Source: Hygrophila difformis
Lineage: Eukaryota > Streptophyta > Magnoliopsida > Lamiales > Acanthaceae
Direction: 5' to 3'
DNA length: 64,000 nucleotides
Assembly: GCA_030278955.1 (NCBI GenBank)
Contig: JAOANR010000003.1
Location: 31,511,227-31,575,226, forward strand
Shown: one piece after another, positions 53,715 through 64,000 of the stretch
Layout of the letters: each line of letters begins with the position of its first letter
Numbering within the stretch: position 1 is the stretch's first letter
The notes under the pieces: generated by a model
Told to the model about the DNA's origin: nothing
The model's database searches: none
What the model saw: only the letters and a program-made list of their open reading frames with translations
Made by a program: the position numbers and the translations under genes

Positions 53715-56266
53715 TGTAACACCCCGGTTTTTGATAACCCAGGTCGGGATGTCACCGCCACACCTCCCTAGCAAGACACGGTTTCTCCGAGCTTGCTAAA
53801 GAGATGCAAGGCTATGGTTTTTCAGAATTTAAAACATTCAAACAGCCCATTGTAATATAATTTAAAAATCATAATATTAAAGTTGCAGCGAAAAGTAATA
53901 TTTACATATGTATAATGCAGCGGAATTTAAAATTGGGCCAACACGGCCAAAATACGGGTTAAACAGGCCCGTTCATGCAATTCATAACTAAGAACATAAT
54001 AATAAAAAGAAAATGTTTTCCCAAACATCCCATGCATGCATATGATGATGCATATTCTTCATACTCTGTAGAAAAAGGGAAAACGTGGTTTGGTCAGCAA
54101 AAACGTGCTAAGTAAGTTAACAACTAGCATGATTATGGGGTTTCAAAGCCTTTAATTACATTTAAAGAAAACATGTGCATACAAGACATGATTTAATTTT
54201 ATCCATCTAATAATATTTTAATTGCATAATTTAAAAGACAGGGATTCCATAAGATCATAAATATAGCTTGCAAAGTAATTAAATAAATTGACATAAACTA
54301 AAACACAATTTAACAAGAATTTAATTTAAATTTCTTATAAATGTCTCGTTTCATTTCTTTCATAGATCACCATTGCTAGGGCTCTTATGTCCGCCAACCT
54401 TACGCTTGGGCTCTTATGTCCACAAGTATCATGGTCAATCTTTTAATAGGTTTATTTAGTTCACTAGCCATACAATCAATATTTCGCTAGGGCTCTTACG
54501 TCCACTAGACATACACTTGGGCACTTATGTCCACAAGCCGTAGACAACATTGATAGTATCCAGCTTAGTCATAAACAACAATGTTTTAATCTTCTCTTTA
54601 TTTAGAAAGACCAATTTCACAAATTTAGTAAGTTTCTCAAATATATACTATTTCACGATGCTGTTCGCTCCAATAACATTTAAAAATTCATTTCACGATC
54701 AAAAATTCTCAAATTCGAGCAGTAGCTTGCTGACACAATAACGAAAAAGTTTCGTGTTTTAAGTTTTTCGATCCGAGTTAAGGAAATAAGTCAAAAATAT
54801 GGTTTTTCATCAGGATATTAATCTGTCCAAATTTCCACAGCCACAGTTTCTAAATTTCGAAATCTACCATAGCAAATGAACTCCAAATTTGATAAAATTT
54901 TACAGGCTTATTTCTAACACGATTATCTACAACTTCCGTTTAGAACTCAAAGCCTAATTCTCGTCGGATCAGGGGTTAATATTTGGATCAAGTTCGAAAC
55001 TAATTTCTGTCAGCTTTTATGAATTCGGTAAGAACGCAGATTGGCTCGGTTCAGGTTTGGAGGTTCAAATCTTAACGAAAAATTCTAAATATTTACGGAG
55101 GTGTTCTAAACTTATAGATCTACAACTCTTATGTTTAACACTATTCCTAAATCGGTCTAGATCTAATGTAAAAATCACTAACAAGTTCTGAAGTAAATCT
55201 GTCACCGTTTCAAGACTGTTTTCGGATATCAAATCTTAATAAAAAATTATGAAAGTTTTATAGGGAATAGATCAGTGTCTTAGGAACGTTTTTTTGTGTT
55301 TTAAGTTTTCCCGTTTGAACACTTTTAAGGGTTCGAAAAATTCGTGCTACGTGACTGCGCCGGTGTGAACAGATTTTTAGTTAGGATTTCTTATTAGATC
55401 TTATTCGTTCGGTTGCTTTAGTCTCCCAAAACCACGGTAAGTATTAAATTACAAGAATTGGATTATCCGGCTCGTCGATTCGTAGGCGTGGCTTCCATGT
55501 TCACCGTTTGACTCCTAGATCCTCGCACGCGTCCAAATTCCGTCGTCTCTTCTTCCTCACCACCCGATCTACGCTTTGGTGTGTCGAAATCCACCCGATG
55601 TGCCTTCTTCTCCGTCGAGATCGTCCTCAACACCCACGAACTAGGTTTTTTTCCCTCTTCGTTCTCTTTTTTTTTCTCTTTTTGTTTTATTTTTTTATTT
55701 TTTTGTATGTAGAAGTTGTTGGAGTAACAAAATAGGACGACGAGAAAGATTTAGCTTAAAAAGGGGTAAAGGGGCGGCACTTAGGGGTTGTTAGGATTTA
55801 AGGTTTGTCACCAATATTTGTTATTTGAAAGATACAATAATATACTATGTATTCTAACTTTTATATACTAAAGATATGCTAGATTTTGTTTTAACTACTA
55901 CTAAGCAAATATCTCTATATTGTTGATATAGTTATTTATTTTATTTTGTTTTATCTTATTTTATATATTGTACATAGAATTGATTTGAATAGCAAAATAG
56001 ATGAGGAAGATTAAATTTTGAAAGGAGTAATGGGCGTTAGATTTAGGGATTTAGAATCAAAGATTTATTCCAAATCTTTTCCTATCATATTGGGTTTGAC
56101 AATATACTAAAAATAGACTAAATATTATTATAACTAGCATGCATATATATTGTTGGGTTTAACAATATACTAAAAATAGAGTGAATCTTCTCATATTAAT
56201 AAATATAGACTAAATATTTATTTCCAATTATTCTGCTATGTATATATATAGATTGTTTTGTTGTTA

Positions 56267-56313
<47 letters not shown>

Positions 56314-56438
56314 ACATAATAAAATAAAGTGTTAATTAATAATTATGCGTATAGTAATTACACACGTAATAAAATGATTTTAGTATATAAATAAATGGAT
56401 TAATTTATAATATTTTTAGAATAATGTAGGGTATTACA
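53715..56438 (-). repeat. R4 right (5') LTR, uninterrupted
   Basis: 2724 bp. H2 at 53769-53798 (TAGCAAG/CTTGCTA), H1 at about 54095-54110 (AGCA/TGCT), hairpin array at 54375-54538, and empty sites for R4a (55137-55141) and R5 (55929-55933). A (TTA)n tract at 56262-56313. Short frames here (54550-54741, 55508-55735) have partial LTR counterparts and are not considered genes. Confidence 0.92.
56262..56313. repeat. (TTA)n microsatellite
   Basis: About 17 triplets, against about 6-7 in the partner LTR. Confidence 0.9.
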
Positions 56439-56443
56439 ATGTT

Positions 56444-57257
56444 TATCTGTGTAATCTGGATTAATCTGCAAGAACTGTTAGAATTTGGATTAGGATTATG
56501 TATTGGATGCCTGAAATTGATCGACAATTATGTTTTGGCACAAATCTATCTGTATTTTTAATCTGCAGAATCTGGACTGATCGATCATTCTGCATATTCT
56601 GTCTACAATAATCTGATAAAAGTTCTAATCTGTTCACATTCTAAATTTAGTATTAAAATCCATTTTACCATGTTTTACTGTTATTTTACCATAATTGTTA
56701 GATTATTTACACTATTCTGCATAATTTTAAATGTTAGAATCTAATCTTGTGAATTCTGCTTTGCTAAATCGGGAGATAAAAAGTAGAATTAATATTTTAG
56801 TACCGGAATTGGGAATAAATTACATTAAAAATGGATTCTGGCATGTGCACAATAATTTGGGAAATGAAAAGTGCCTTTTAATTGCTATAGGAAAATTTGT
56901 ATGCTTGGGAAAGACTCAAATTTAGGCCTAGAATAATTATTGCAGAATGTTAGATAATTTAATCAGCTTCCATGAAGTCCGTATAAGCATAATTTGAATC
57001 TTAGAAGATTACTATATTTTTAATCTTTATAAAATATTTAAATTTTAAGAAATTGATCTTTTTAGCCATTGGAAAATGTTAAATCAATATGCAATTTCTA
57101 CTTGATATAAAGATGGCAATATTTAAAATATTACAAGCATCTCCCATCTGTATTTTTATTCATTAAAAATTTAACTTGCTTTATTTTTAAATTTAAAGTC
57201 ATTGTTTTTAATTCAATCATCTTTAGAATTAAACAAACTCTTTAAAATATATAAAAT
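56444..57257. other. AT-rich sequence, continuation of the R4 target
   Basis: Joins 13740 if R4 and one ATGTT are removed. Repeated words TCTGGATTAATCTG and AATCTGCAGAATCTGGAC are seen. A 64-codon frame at 56731-56925 has no recognisable motif. No gene supported. Confidence 0.4.
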
Positions 57258-57883
57258 ATCTATATAATAAATCCTGAATACTTTTTGGCATGTTCAGACT
57301 GTATTGTCCTTATTAAATATACTTCATCCTTTTTAAATTTTAAGGGTTAAAAAGTAATTATGCCCTAGGTTTCCACGTAGGCGCTGATTAATCATACAAA
57401 AAAATACAGTCATTCACACATCAGCGCATAATCATCCTCCTTGCCACGTCATCAACCTTTTAAATCATTTATTTAGATATTAAATCTATTTATTAGTATA
57501 TGAAAATCTTGAGAAATCTTTTCATATATTTTACAAAGATATAAATTGGAAATAAATTATAATATATTTGATGTTTATGACAAATTTAGTAAAACCAATA
57601 TATTATAAATCCTTTAATTGAATATGTTATATTTTCAAATATATTATATTGATTATATGTAAATATGAGTCTAAAATATTATCCTCAATCAATAGAATAA
57701 ATAAAAAAATTAATCTATATAATAAATCCTGAATACTTTTTGGTCTGTGCAGACTCTTTTGTCCTTATTAAATTTAATTCATCCTTTTTAATTTTAAATG
57801 GTTAATCATTCATTATATGCTCATTTATAGATCAACGGATCTTAAGTTTACACGTAATCTGCTGATTAATTCCACGTCATCGG
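57258..57883 (+). mobile_element. Two tandem Helitron-like 5' termini
   Basis: ATCTATATAATAAATCCTGA occurs at 57258 and 57713, followed both times by ACTTTTTGG, GTCCTTATTAAAT, TTCATCCTTTTTAA and then a CTGATTAAT and CCACGTCATC stretch. TCTATATAATAAA is a common plant Helitron start. The second copy is broken at CCACGTCATCGG by R9 and resumes at 60539. No Rep/helicase frame is present. Confidence 0.45.
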
Positions 57884-60538
57884 TGTAATACCCGAGAATT
57901 TTCCAATATAAAATAAATACAATAAGTAAATAAATAAATATAATAAACATGATAAAGGGATAAAGAATCATAAAAGATGAGAAATGAAATTTAAATTAAA
58001 GAGGAATCAAAGTTCCGAAAACCCGGGGCTCCGAAGGCAATTTAATTGAATAAATGGTTACACGGGGACCCGACATCGATGGACGCAATAACTCGAGTCC
58101 AAACATAAATTTAGGGCCGAATAAAATTAAGTAGGAAATCGGAGCCCGAAGATACCCCGGAAATCCGAATCCGGGAACGTAGAGGGATAGAAGTCCGAAA
58201 GAGAGGAGGAAACGCCCGACGGATCGCACGACCCGGCCCAGACCGAAGTCCAGGCCAGGATGGCGCGGTCGCCGCGCGCTCCAAAGGAGAAGACCGCGCC
58301 AAGGGCGCGCCGGCAGAGCAGTTGCGGCGTTCCGCGATTTTCTCGCCCGATTCCGGATTTTTCGACTTTCGGTTGAACATCTCTCGACTCAAGACCCTTA
58401 GGGTCAGATCTTGGATGCCCTAGGTCTTAAATATCTATAAATAAACCCTCTTGGAAGCCCCAAACTCTTGACGAAACCCTACGAAATCTTTCTATACGTC
58501 GAAACCCTAATCCCGAAGTCGTCGGAGGCACAACACCGAGAGAAGGGACTGACTTGGACGAAATTGGGGTCTTCTATTACCTTGGTAAGATCCGATCTAT
58601 TCCTCTATACATTCTTGATTCAAAAACAAAACCCTAACCTCATCCTTTTTCTATTCTAAACCCCCGATCCGGATCGAGAGCGAAGAACCCGACAAACGGA
58701 GAGGATAAACGGAGGACTGGAAGCCACATCTCCGAATCGACGATCCCGTACGCTCAACAATCAGTAAGTTAACGCTTACGTTGGTTTTGGGTTGTTAAAA
58801 GATTCGAACATATAGATCTAATGGAACCCTACCTAAAATCTGTCTACACCGGCGCAGCGCTTTTATTGAATTTATTCGGACCCCTTAAACGTTCAACGAG
58901 AAAACTTAAAACACGGAAAACATTCCTAAGACACTGATCTAGCTCTTGTAAAAATTTCATAATTTTTCATCGTGTTTCGCTATCCGAAAACGATCGTAAA
59001 CGAGCCTGCTTTAGATTTAGATCTTGAAACGATGATAGATTCTTTATTCGAACTTGTTGGTGATTTCTACCTTAGATCTAGACCGATCTAGGCTTGGAGT
59101 TGAACATAAGAGTTGTAGATCTATACGTTATGAATACCTCCGTAAAGTTTCAGAATTTTTCGTGATCATTTGATATATGAAATCCACCCCAAACCGAACT
59201 GGTTTAAAATCGGTCTTGAAAACTGGACAGAACATAGATTCGAACTTGTTGACGTTTTTGACTAGAGTTCTAGGCTGAATTAGATCTTTAGCCGAACATG
59301 AAAGTTGTAGATAATTGTCTTAAGATGATCTCTGTAAAATTTCATCAAATTTAGATTTCATTTGCTATGGTAGATCTCGAAACTTTTAAACTGCTGTGTG
59401 AAAACGCGGACAAATTTTTGATCTGACAAAAATTGACGTTGTTGACCTATTTCGGTATCTCGGATCGAAAAGGTTAAAACACGAAAGTTGTAGATCTCAA
59501 CGTTTTGGAGTCAGTTGTGAAATTTCGGAAATTTTGAAATTAAACCTGATTTTAGACGAATTTTAGAGTAAACTGTGATTGACCGAGTCAAATCTCGATA
59601 TCTTGTGGAAACGGTGAAATTAACCTTTGAGGTTGAAACGGATAGAAATACTTTGAAATACGATACACGAAACGAGAAGATTAAAATATGGCGGGTTATG
59701 ACTAAGCTAGATACTGTCAATGTTCTCTGCGGCTTGGGACATAAGAGCCCAAGTGTATGTCTAGGTTGACGTAAGAGCCCTAGCGAAACACTGATCGTAT
59801 GGCTAGCGGACGGATTAACTCTAATTAAAAGATCGACCATGATACCTGTGGACATAAGAGCCCAGGCGTAAGGTTGGCGGACATAAGAGCCCTAGCGGTG
59901 GTGATCTGTAAAAGAATCGAAACGAGACATCGTTGAGGGAATCCAATTAAGTCCTTGATAATTTGTGTTTTTAAATTTATGGCAACTTATTTAATTACGT
60001 TGCAAGCTATATTGATGATCTTATGAATCCATGTCTTCTAAATTATGCGATTACATGAATTGTTTAAATTATGCACATGTTTTCATTAAATTTAATTAAA
60101 GGCTTTGAAACCTCATAATCTTGTACGTGTTAACTTACTCAGCACGTAGTGCTGACCAAAACCATTTTTTTTTCTTTTTCCTACAGAGTATGAAGAATAT
60201 GCATCATCATATGCATGCATGGGATATTCGGGGAAATATTATCTTCTTTTATTATTCTAGCCTTAGATATGAATTGCATGAACGGGGCTGTTTAACCCGT
60301 GATTAGGCCATGTTGGCCCTATATTTAAATTCCGCTGCAATATATATGTAAATATTATTTTCCGCTGCAACTTTGATGTATTATTATTAAATTATATATG
60401 AATGAGCTGTTTGAATATTTTAAAATTCTGAAAAACCATAGCCCTGCATCTCTTTAGCAAGGTCGGAGAAACCGTGTCTCGCTAGGGAGGTGTGGCGGTG
60501 ACACCCCGACCTGGGTGACCAAAAACCGGTGTGTTATA
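57884..60538 (+). mobile_element. R9: solo LTR of the R6/R1 family
   Basis: 2655 bp bounded by TGTAATACCC and GTGTTATA, with TSD ATCGG (57879-57883 and 60539-60543) and no interior or second LTR. It was therefore formed by LTR-LTR recombination. It has a GC-rich block (58260-58330), TATA box (58435), a GTAAG donor-like site (58585), a hairpin array (59731-59897), H1 (60140-60154, CAGCAC/GTGCTG), an acceptor-like CTACAG (60186) and H2 (60455-60484). Confidence 0.93.
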
Positions 60539-60543
60539 ATCGG

Positions 60544-61134
60544 ACACATCATCAAAACCTATATTTAGAAAATAAATCTACGTATTAATATATAACAAAA
60601 TCTTGAGAAAATCTTCCTATATATTTTTAAAAAAAAGATATAATTGATTACGAATATATATATATATAAATTATTTGATTATATACATAATATTTTTAAA
60701 AATATTAATACTATAATATTAATAAATAAATTTAATTAGGTTACAAATTTATGTTTAAAAAATATATAATCATATATCAATATAATCAATATAATAACTA
60801 TATTTAAATAAAAATATTTCATTAAAAATATGTTGTAAACATTAAATTGACCCTAAAAATATTGATTAAAGTAAAATGAGTAATAACCTACAAATTTTTT
60901 TACCATTCTAAATAAATTCTACATATATTTTTTTCTTTTTAAAGAAGAAAAGAAAGAAAAGGAAAAAAGACTAAAACACATTATAGTTTAATTATTAAAC
61001 ATAATATCCTTAATCCAGTCATCTTCATCTATTTCAGTATAAAATAAAAATGTATATGAAATTTGGAGTAAATTGTTATACAATTTTTTAAAAAATAATG
61101 TGTACTGTAAAAGAATATAAAGAGTATACCCCTA
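60544..61134. other. AT-rich spacer
   Basis: Continuation of the Helitron-like repeat interrupted by R9 (the ATCTTGAGAAAATCTT segment is also near 57506), then low-complexity A/T. No frame or motif. Confidence 0.4.
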
Positions 61135-61733
61135 AGGCCGGGTGTATTATGCCTCACAGTACTATTTTTTTGCAAAAGAATAATGCAGACCCATGTTTTA
61201 TTCATTTGTAAGTTTGTACAAGTAATTTTAATGCGGATTTCAATGTATTATTTAATCCCGAAGTAAATGCGGGTTTAGACTGTACATCACTATTTTTCTC
61301 TTTCTCACTCTTTAATCCCGACCTATCCCCTTCCCCAGACTTCCCTGCTCTGCGAATTCCTTAAACACAGCTACTCCCCATCCCATTGACTAATTAATTT
61401 ATCTAAATTAGTTAAGAAAATAATTAGATTAATTTTAATTTTTTTGGTAAATAGATTAATTTTAATTTTTGAAATAATATATTTTCTATGAATCATAAAT
61501 ATTTCAAAATATAAACATTGCAATATTTAAATAATTTAAACTATTCAATAATACCATAAAAATAATACAAGTACAATACAATATATTAGCATCAAACACG
61601 GTATAATTATAATACAGTGTGCCACCAAATACTGTATAACATTAATTTAATACAATACTTCATAGTACAATAAATCTGCATTAAATAGTACAATACACCT
61701 TAATACTATACACCGTGCCAAACATGCCCCAAA
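61135..61733. mobile_element. Possible MITE with imperfect terminal inverted repeats
   Basis: The left edge AAGGCCGGGTGTATTATGCC and right edge TACACCGTGCCAAACATGCC are partly complementary and both border AGTACT/AGTACA words. The interior is A/T-rich without coding frames. Target duplication not resolved. Confidence 0.3.
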
Positions 61734-62214
61734 AAACTTGGTATCGGAGTATAAATTCGAATTAAGGCTTATAATATAATGAATTAAAAAATAATAAAAA
61801 TTTAATTAAATTAAATGAAAATATTAACTACCAATTTTTTTTCATAGTCAATATGGAAAAGAAAAATTGAGAAGATATAATCGACAAAAATAATATTTAA
61901 AAATTAACAGATAATCAAAACGTAATTATAACTAAAATTTATTTTATAAAATTATGGATTAGTCCATAAAAATTAATCACAACAAAAATTTAAAATACAT
62001 TACATAATAAAATATAAGTTTTAAATGATAAAAAGATAGAAAAAGGTATAAATAATATTTTTTTAAAAAAACCTTTAGTTGATAAAGCGGAGTAATTTTA
62101 GGTATCACTTTAGTTTTAAATAATATTTAAGTTTTTTTAAAAAGGTATAATATAAGTTTTTTGGACACGGTATTTTAGGTATAATAGGTTATTGTGATAA
62201 AGCGGAGAAATTAA

Positions 62215-62333
62215 TTGATGCGATGTTTTAGTTGATCTTTATGGAGTAAGTTTTTTTAAAAAGTGAAATGTGAAATTGTAGTGGGACGGACCAAAAATGA
62301 AAATGAGACAGAATTAGTGGGACGGATGGAGTA
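62215..62333. mobile_element. Stowaway-like MITE remnant
   Basis: GTGGGACGGACC and GTGGGACGGATGGAGTA match the terminal repeat style of plant Stowaway (mariner) MITEs, ending at TA. I could not find a clear opposite end. Confidence 0.45.
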
Positions 62334-62511
62334 TTGTTTTCTAATTTTGAATAGTTAAGGGTATTTATTTTCCACTTGCTCTCATCATTTTAGATATGAA
62401 AAAAAACTATATATATGTATATATAATTTTTTAACAGTAAAAATAATTTATTTTATATTATTTCCACATGGGTTTGAATTTCAACCACTATTTAAGCAAA
62501 TGGTTTTGAAT

Positions 62512-64000
62512 TGTAACACCCCCATTTTCCCTAAGGATGCAGCGGAAGAAAAGTGCGGGAACAATGGGTGGGGTGCTACCGCCACGTATTCCGGACCGCC
62601 CGAAATACGCTAAGGCTAAAAATAATGAGTGCAGAACATCAGAGTTTAATGCATATGCTAACCACTTCCCGGGCAAGTTAGCATATACTCTGCACAAAAG
62701 CTTATAATACCGTAATAAGTATAAAATAAGCTTAATAAAAAAAATGTTTGGTATAGCGTAACCAAACGGAGGAACGCATTCCTCAAAGGAGCTCAACAAT
62801 AGGAATGGAATAAATCCATGGAAATTTTTATTTTAAAAGAGGTTGTACCTCGCATTTCAAAAATATTATAATAAGGGGTTGTCTATCTCGTATTTCAAAA
62901 ATAACACTGCTAAATGCAAAAATGCATTGTTTAAACAGTAGGACACAACATTTGCATAAACGTGATAAAACCCAAATATTTACTCATGCTTGATAAATAC
63001 TTTACCATGCTTTATAAAAATTATCTTTGCCTCATAAAAAAATGATCTATGCCAAGTAATATGTCCTTATCCCAAAGGGGATTAAAAATATACATTCTTT
63101 TAATTAATACCCCATACCGTGCCCGTGCAAAATATGCTCTATCGAACCTTGCAGATCTGAAACCTGAAAGAAAATGGTGACAAGTGTAAAGTCAGCGAAA
63201 ACAATCGCTGAGTAAGTAGAAGTTTACTCCCGGAGGAGATAGGGTAGCAGAAATAGTTTAAAAACAACAGTTAAGGTCATGGTATGCTAAAACGAGAATA
63301 ATTTATACATAAAGACAGTATTAATCTAAATCCCGGGAAAAGATAATACAGCAATATGCGTTACCGAAATTTAAATATTTCAGCCACCGTGTGTGGGGTT
63401 CCGCTCTAGGGCTCTAGTCCCACTCGAAGGTGGGGTCCCTGTTTGTCGGAATCAAGTCCCACATGCACTCAAGGGTGTGGGGGAGGTAAGAAATTTCCTC
63501 AAGCCCACTATGAGAGAAGACCATAGCGCCGAGCTGTGAGTCCCAATAGTCCCCGTGTGGCGATTAAGTGCACAACAGCGTGGGAGTTGGGCAGCTGCGA
63601 CCCATGGCACATCGCTCATCCCCATAACAATGAGCTCAAAAATCCAAAGGATTTTGTGAATAGTTGCGAACATTATAAAGCACAGTAAAATGGCATACCA
63701 GTAATCCAAAAATAGTAGGGAGCTATAAGCATAAATTTAAAATAATAAAGCGGTAGTAAAAATTATGCTTAAGCTAAAATAAATTTGGCTTTACTCCAAA
63801 GAGTAAAAATCTACTTACCGTCACCGTGGGGAGAATGGAACTCAACACACGCACAGGCCTACGAGCAAATATCCCTTTACAGCTATTTGACTAGCAAAAA
63901 TTATAATATTAACATCATTTGCTATAATGATATTTTAATGGAAATAATACTAAAATTTTCCAATTTAATAAATCTTACCCGAGTGCTCTCACTGACTCGC
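62512..64000 (-). repeat. R10: LTR truncated by the window end
   Basis: Starts TGTAACACCCCCATTTTCCC, like the R7 LTR end read on the minus strand. H2-type hairpin at 62585-62609 (CGTATT/AATACG), H1 at 63193-63210 (CAGCGA/TCGCTG) with a TTTCTTTCAG acceptor-like site (minus strand, about 63162), and a region 63400-63600 with CCCAC...GTGGG-type inverted pairs. Frames in it (62488-62799, 63452-63709) appear to be chance. Confidence 0.75.

Larger units (their letters stand above)
13741..56438 (-). mobile_element. R4: outer LTR element with a 757-bp interior (LARD-like), hosting R4a and R5
   Basis: Flanked by ATGTT (13736-13740 and 56439-56443). The left LTR is split by R5 into 13741-17870 and 52479-52957; the right LTR is 53715-56438. 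The interior is only 52958-53714 and has no coding frame, but it keeps a PBS complement and a polypurine complement, so the element was mobilised by foreign proteins. Net left LTR length (about 2.74 kb after removing insertions) agrees with 2724 bp on the right. Both LTRs contain the H1 and H2 hairpins and the tandem hairpin array. Confidence 0.88.

Noticed and set aside
62488..63709. Minus frames of 103 and 85 codons near the right end
   Set aside because: Fall inside the R10 LTR and its hairpin-rich part; no motif.

Overview
The window is a repeat-dense intergenic block from a flowering plant nuclear genome, probably a eudicot. Nearly all recognisable protein-coding sequence belongs to Ty3/gypsy LTR retrotransposons of the chromovirus type. 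The gag-pol products carry a CCHC knuckle, a DSG protease, an FIDD reverse transcriptase, RNase H, an HHCC/DDE integrase and a C-terminal chromodomain. Every primer binding site seen begins TGGTATCAGAGC, the plant initiator-Met tRNA type. I see no convincing host gene, tRNA, rRNA or CRISPR array. The lineage (Tekay/Del-like) is inferred from the chromodomain and RT wording, without a tree.

Layout. 1-3650 is the right part of a plus-strand element (R1: gag remnant plus 3' LTR), inserted in one LTR of R2. R2 (3651-11339, minus) is a non-autonomous element with near-identical LTRs. 11340-13740 is AT-rich relict sequence with Helitron-like ends, an LTR end (R3) and a GC-rich hairpin repeat. 13741-56438 is a single nested stack. 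The outer element R4 (minus, TSD ATGTT) has only about 757 bp between its LTRs. Its left LTR holds an LTR-like insertion (R4a, 15171-17038) and a full gag-pol element R5 (minus, 17871-52478, TSD TAGTT). R5 was itself hit three times: by R6 in one LTR (plus, 18743-29908, TSD AACGA), by R7 in gag (plus, 36224-47160, TSD TGGAT), and by the poly(A) retroposon R8 in the other LTR (49378-50666, 17-bp TSD). The uninterrupted partner LTR gives the empty site for R4a, R5, R6 and R8, and the R5 gag frame rejoins exactly across R7. 56444-57883 holds relicts and Helitron-like 5' ends. 57884-60538 is a solo LTR (R9, TSD ATCGG). 60544-62511 is AT-rich with MITE-like pieces. 62512-64000 is an LTR cut by the window edge (R10).

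Function and decay. No element looks fully autonomous. R5 has two frameshifts and a D-to-E change at the first integrase catalytic residue. R7 has four in-frame stops and lacks the third catalytic Glu. R6 keeps an intact integrase-chromodomain frame but has lost gag, protease and most of RT; that space holds an intact 443-codon antisense ORF with a plausible 5' intron. R7 carries three coiled-coil leader ORFs upstream of gag, two of which end in gag-like zinc knuckles.

The most interesting signal is structural. LTRs of at least eight otherwise divergent families keep two hairpins whose stems change in a compensatory way. The first lies just upstream of a polypyrimidine-AG that looks like a splice acceptor. 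The LTRs also carry tandem arrays of short hairpins with constant loops and co-varying stems. All of this comes from reading by eye; no alignment, folding or database search was run.
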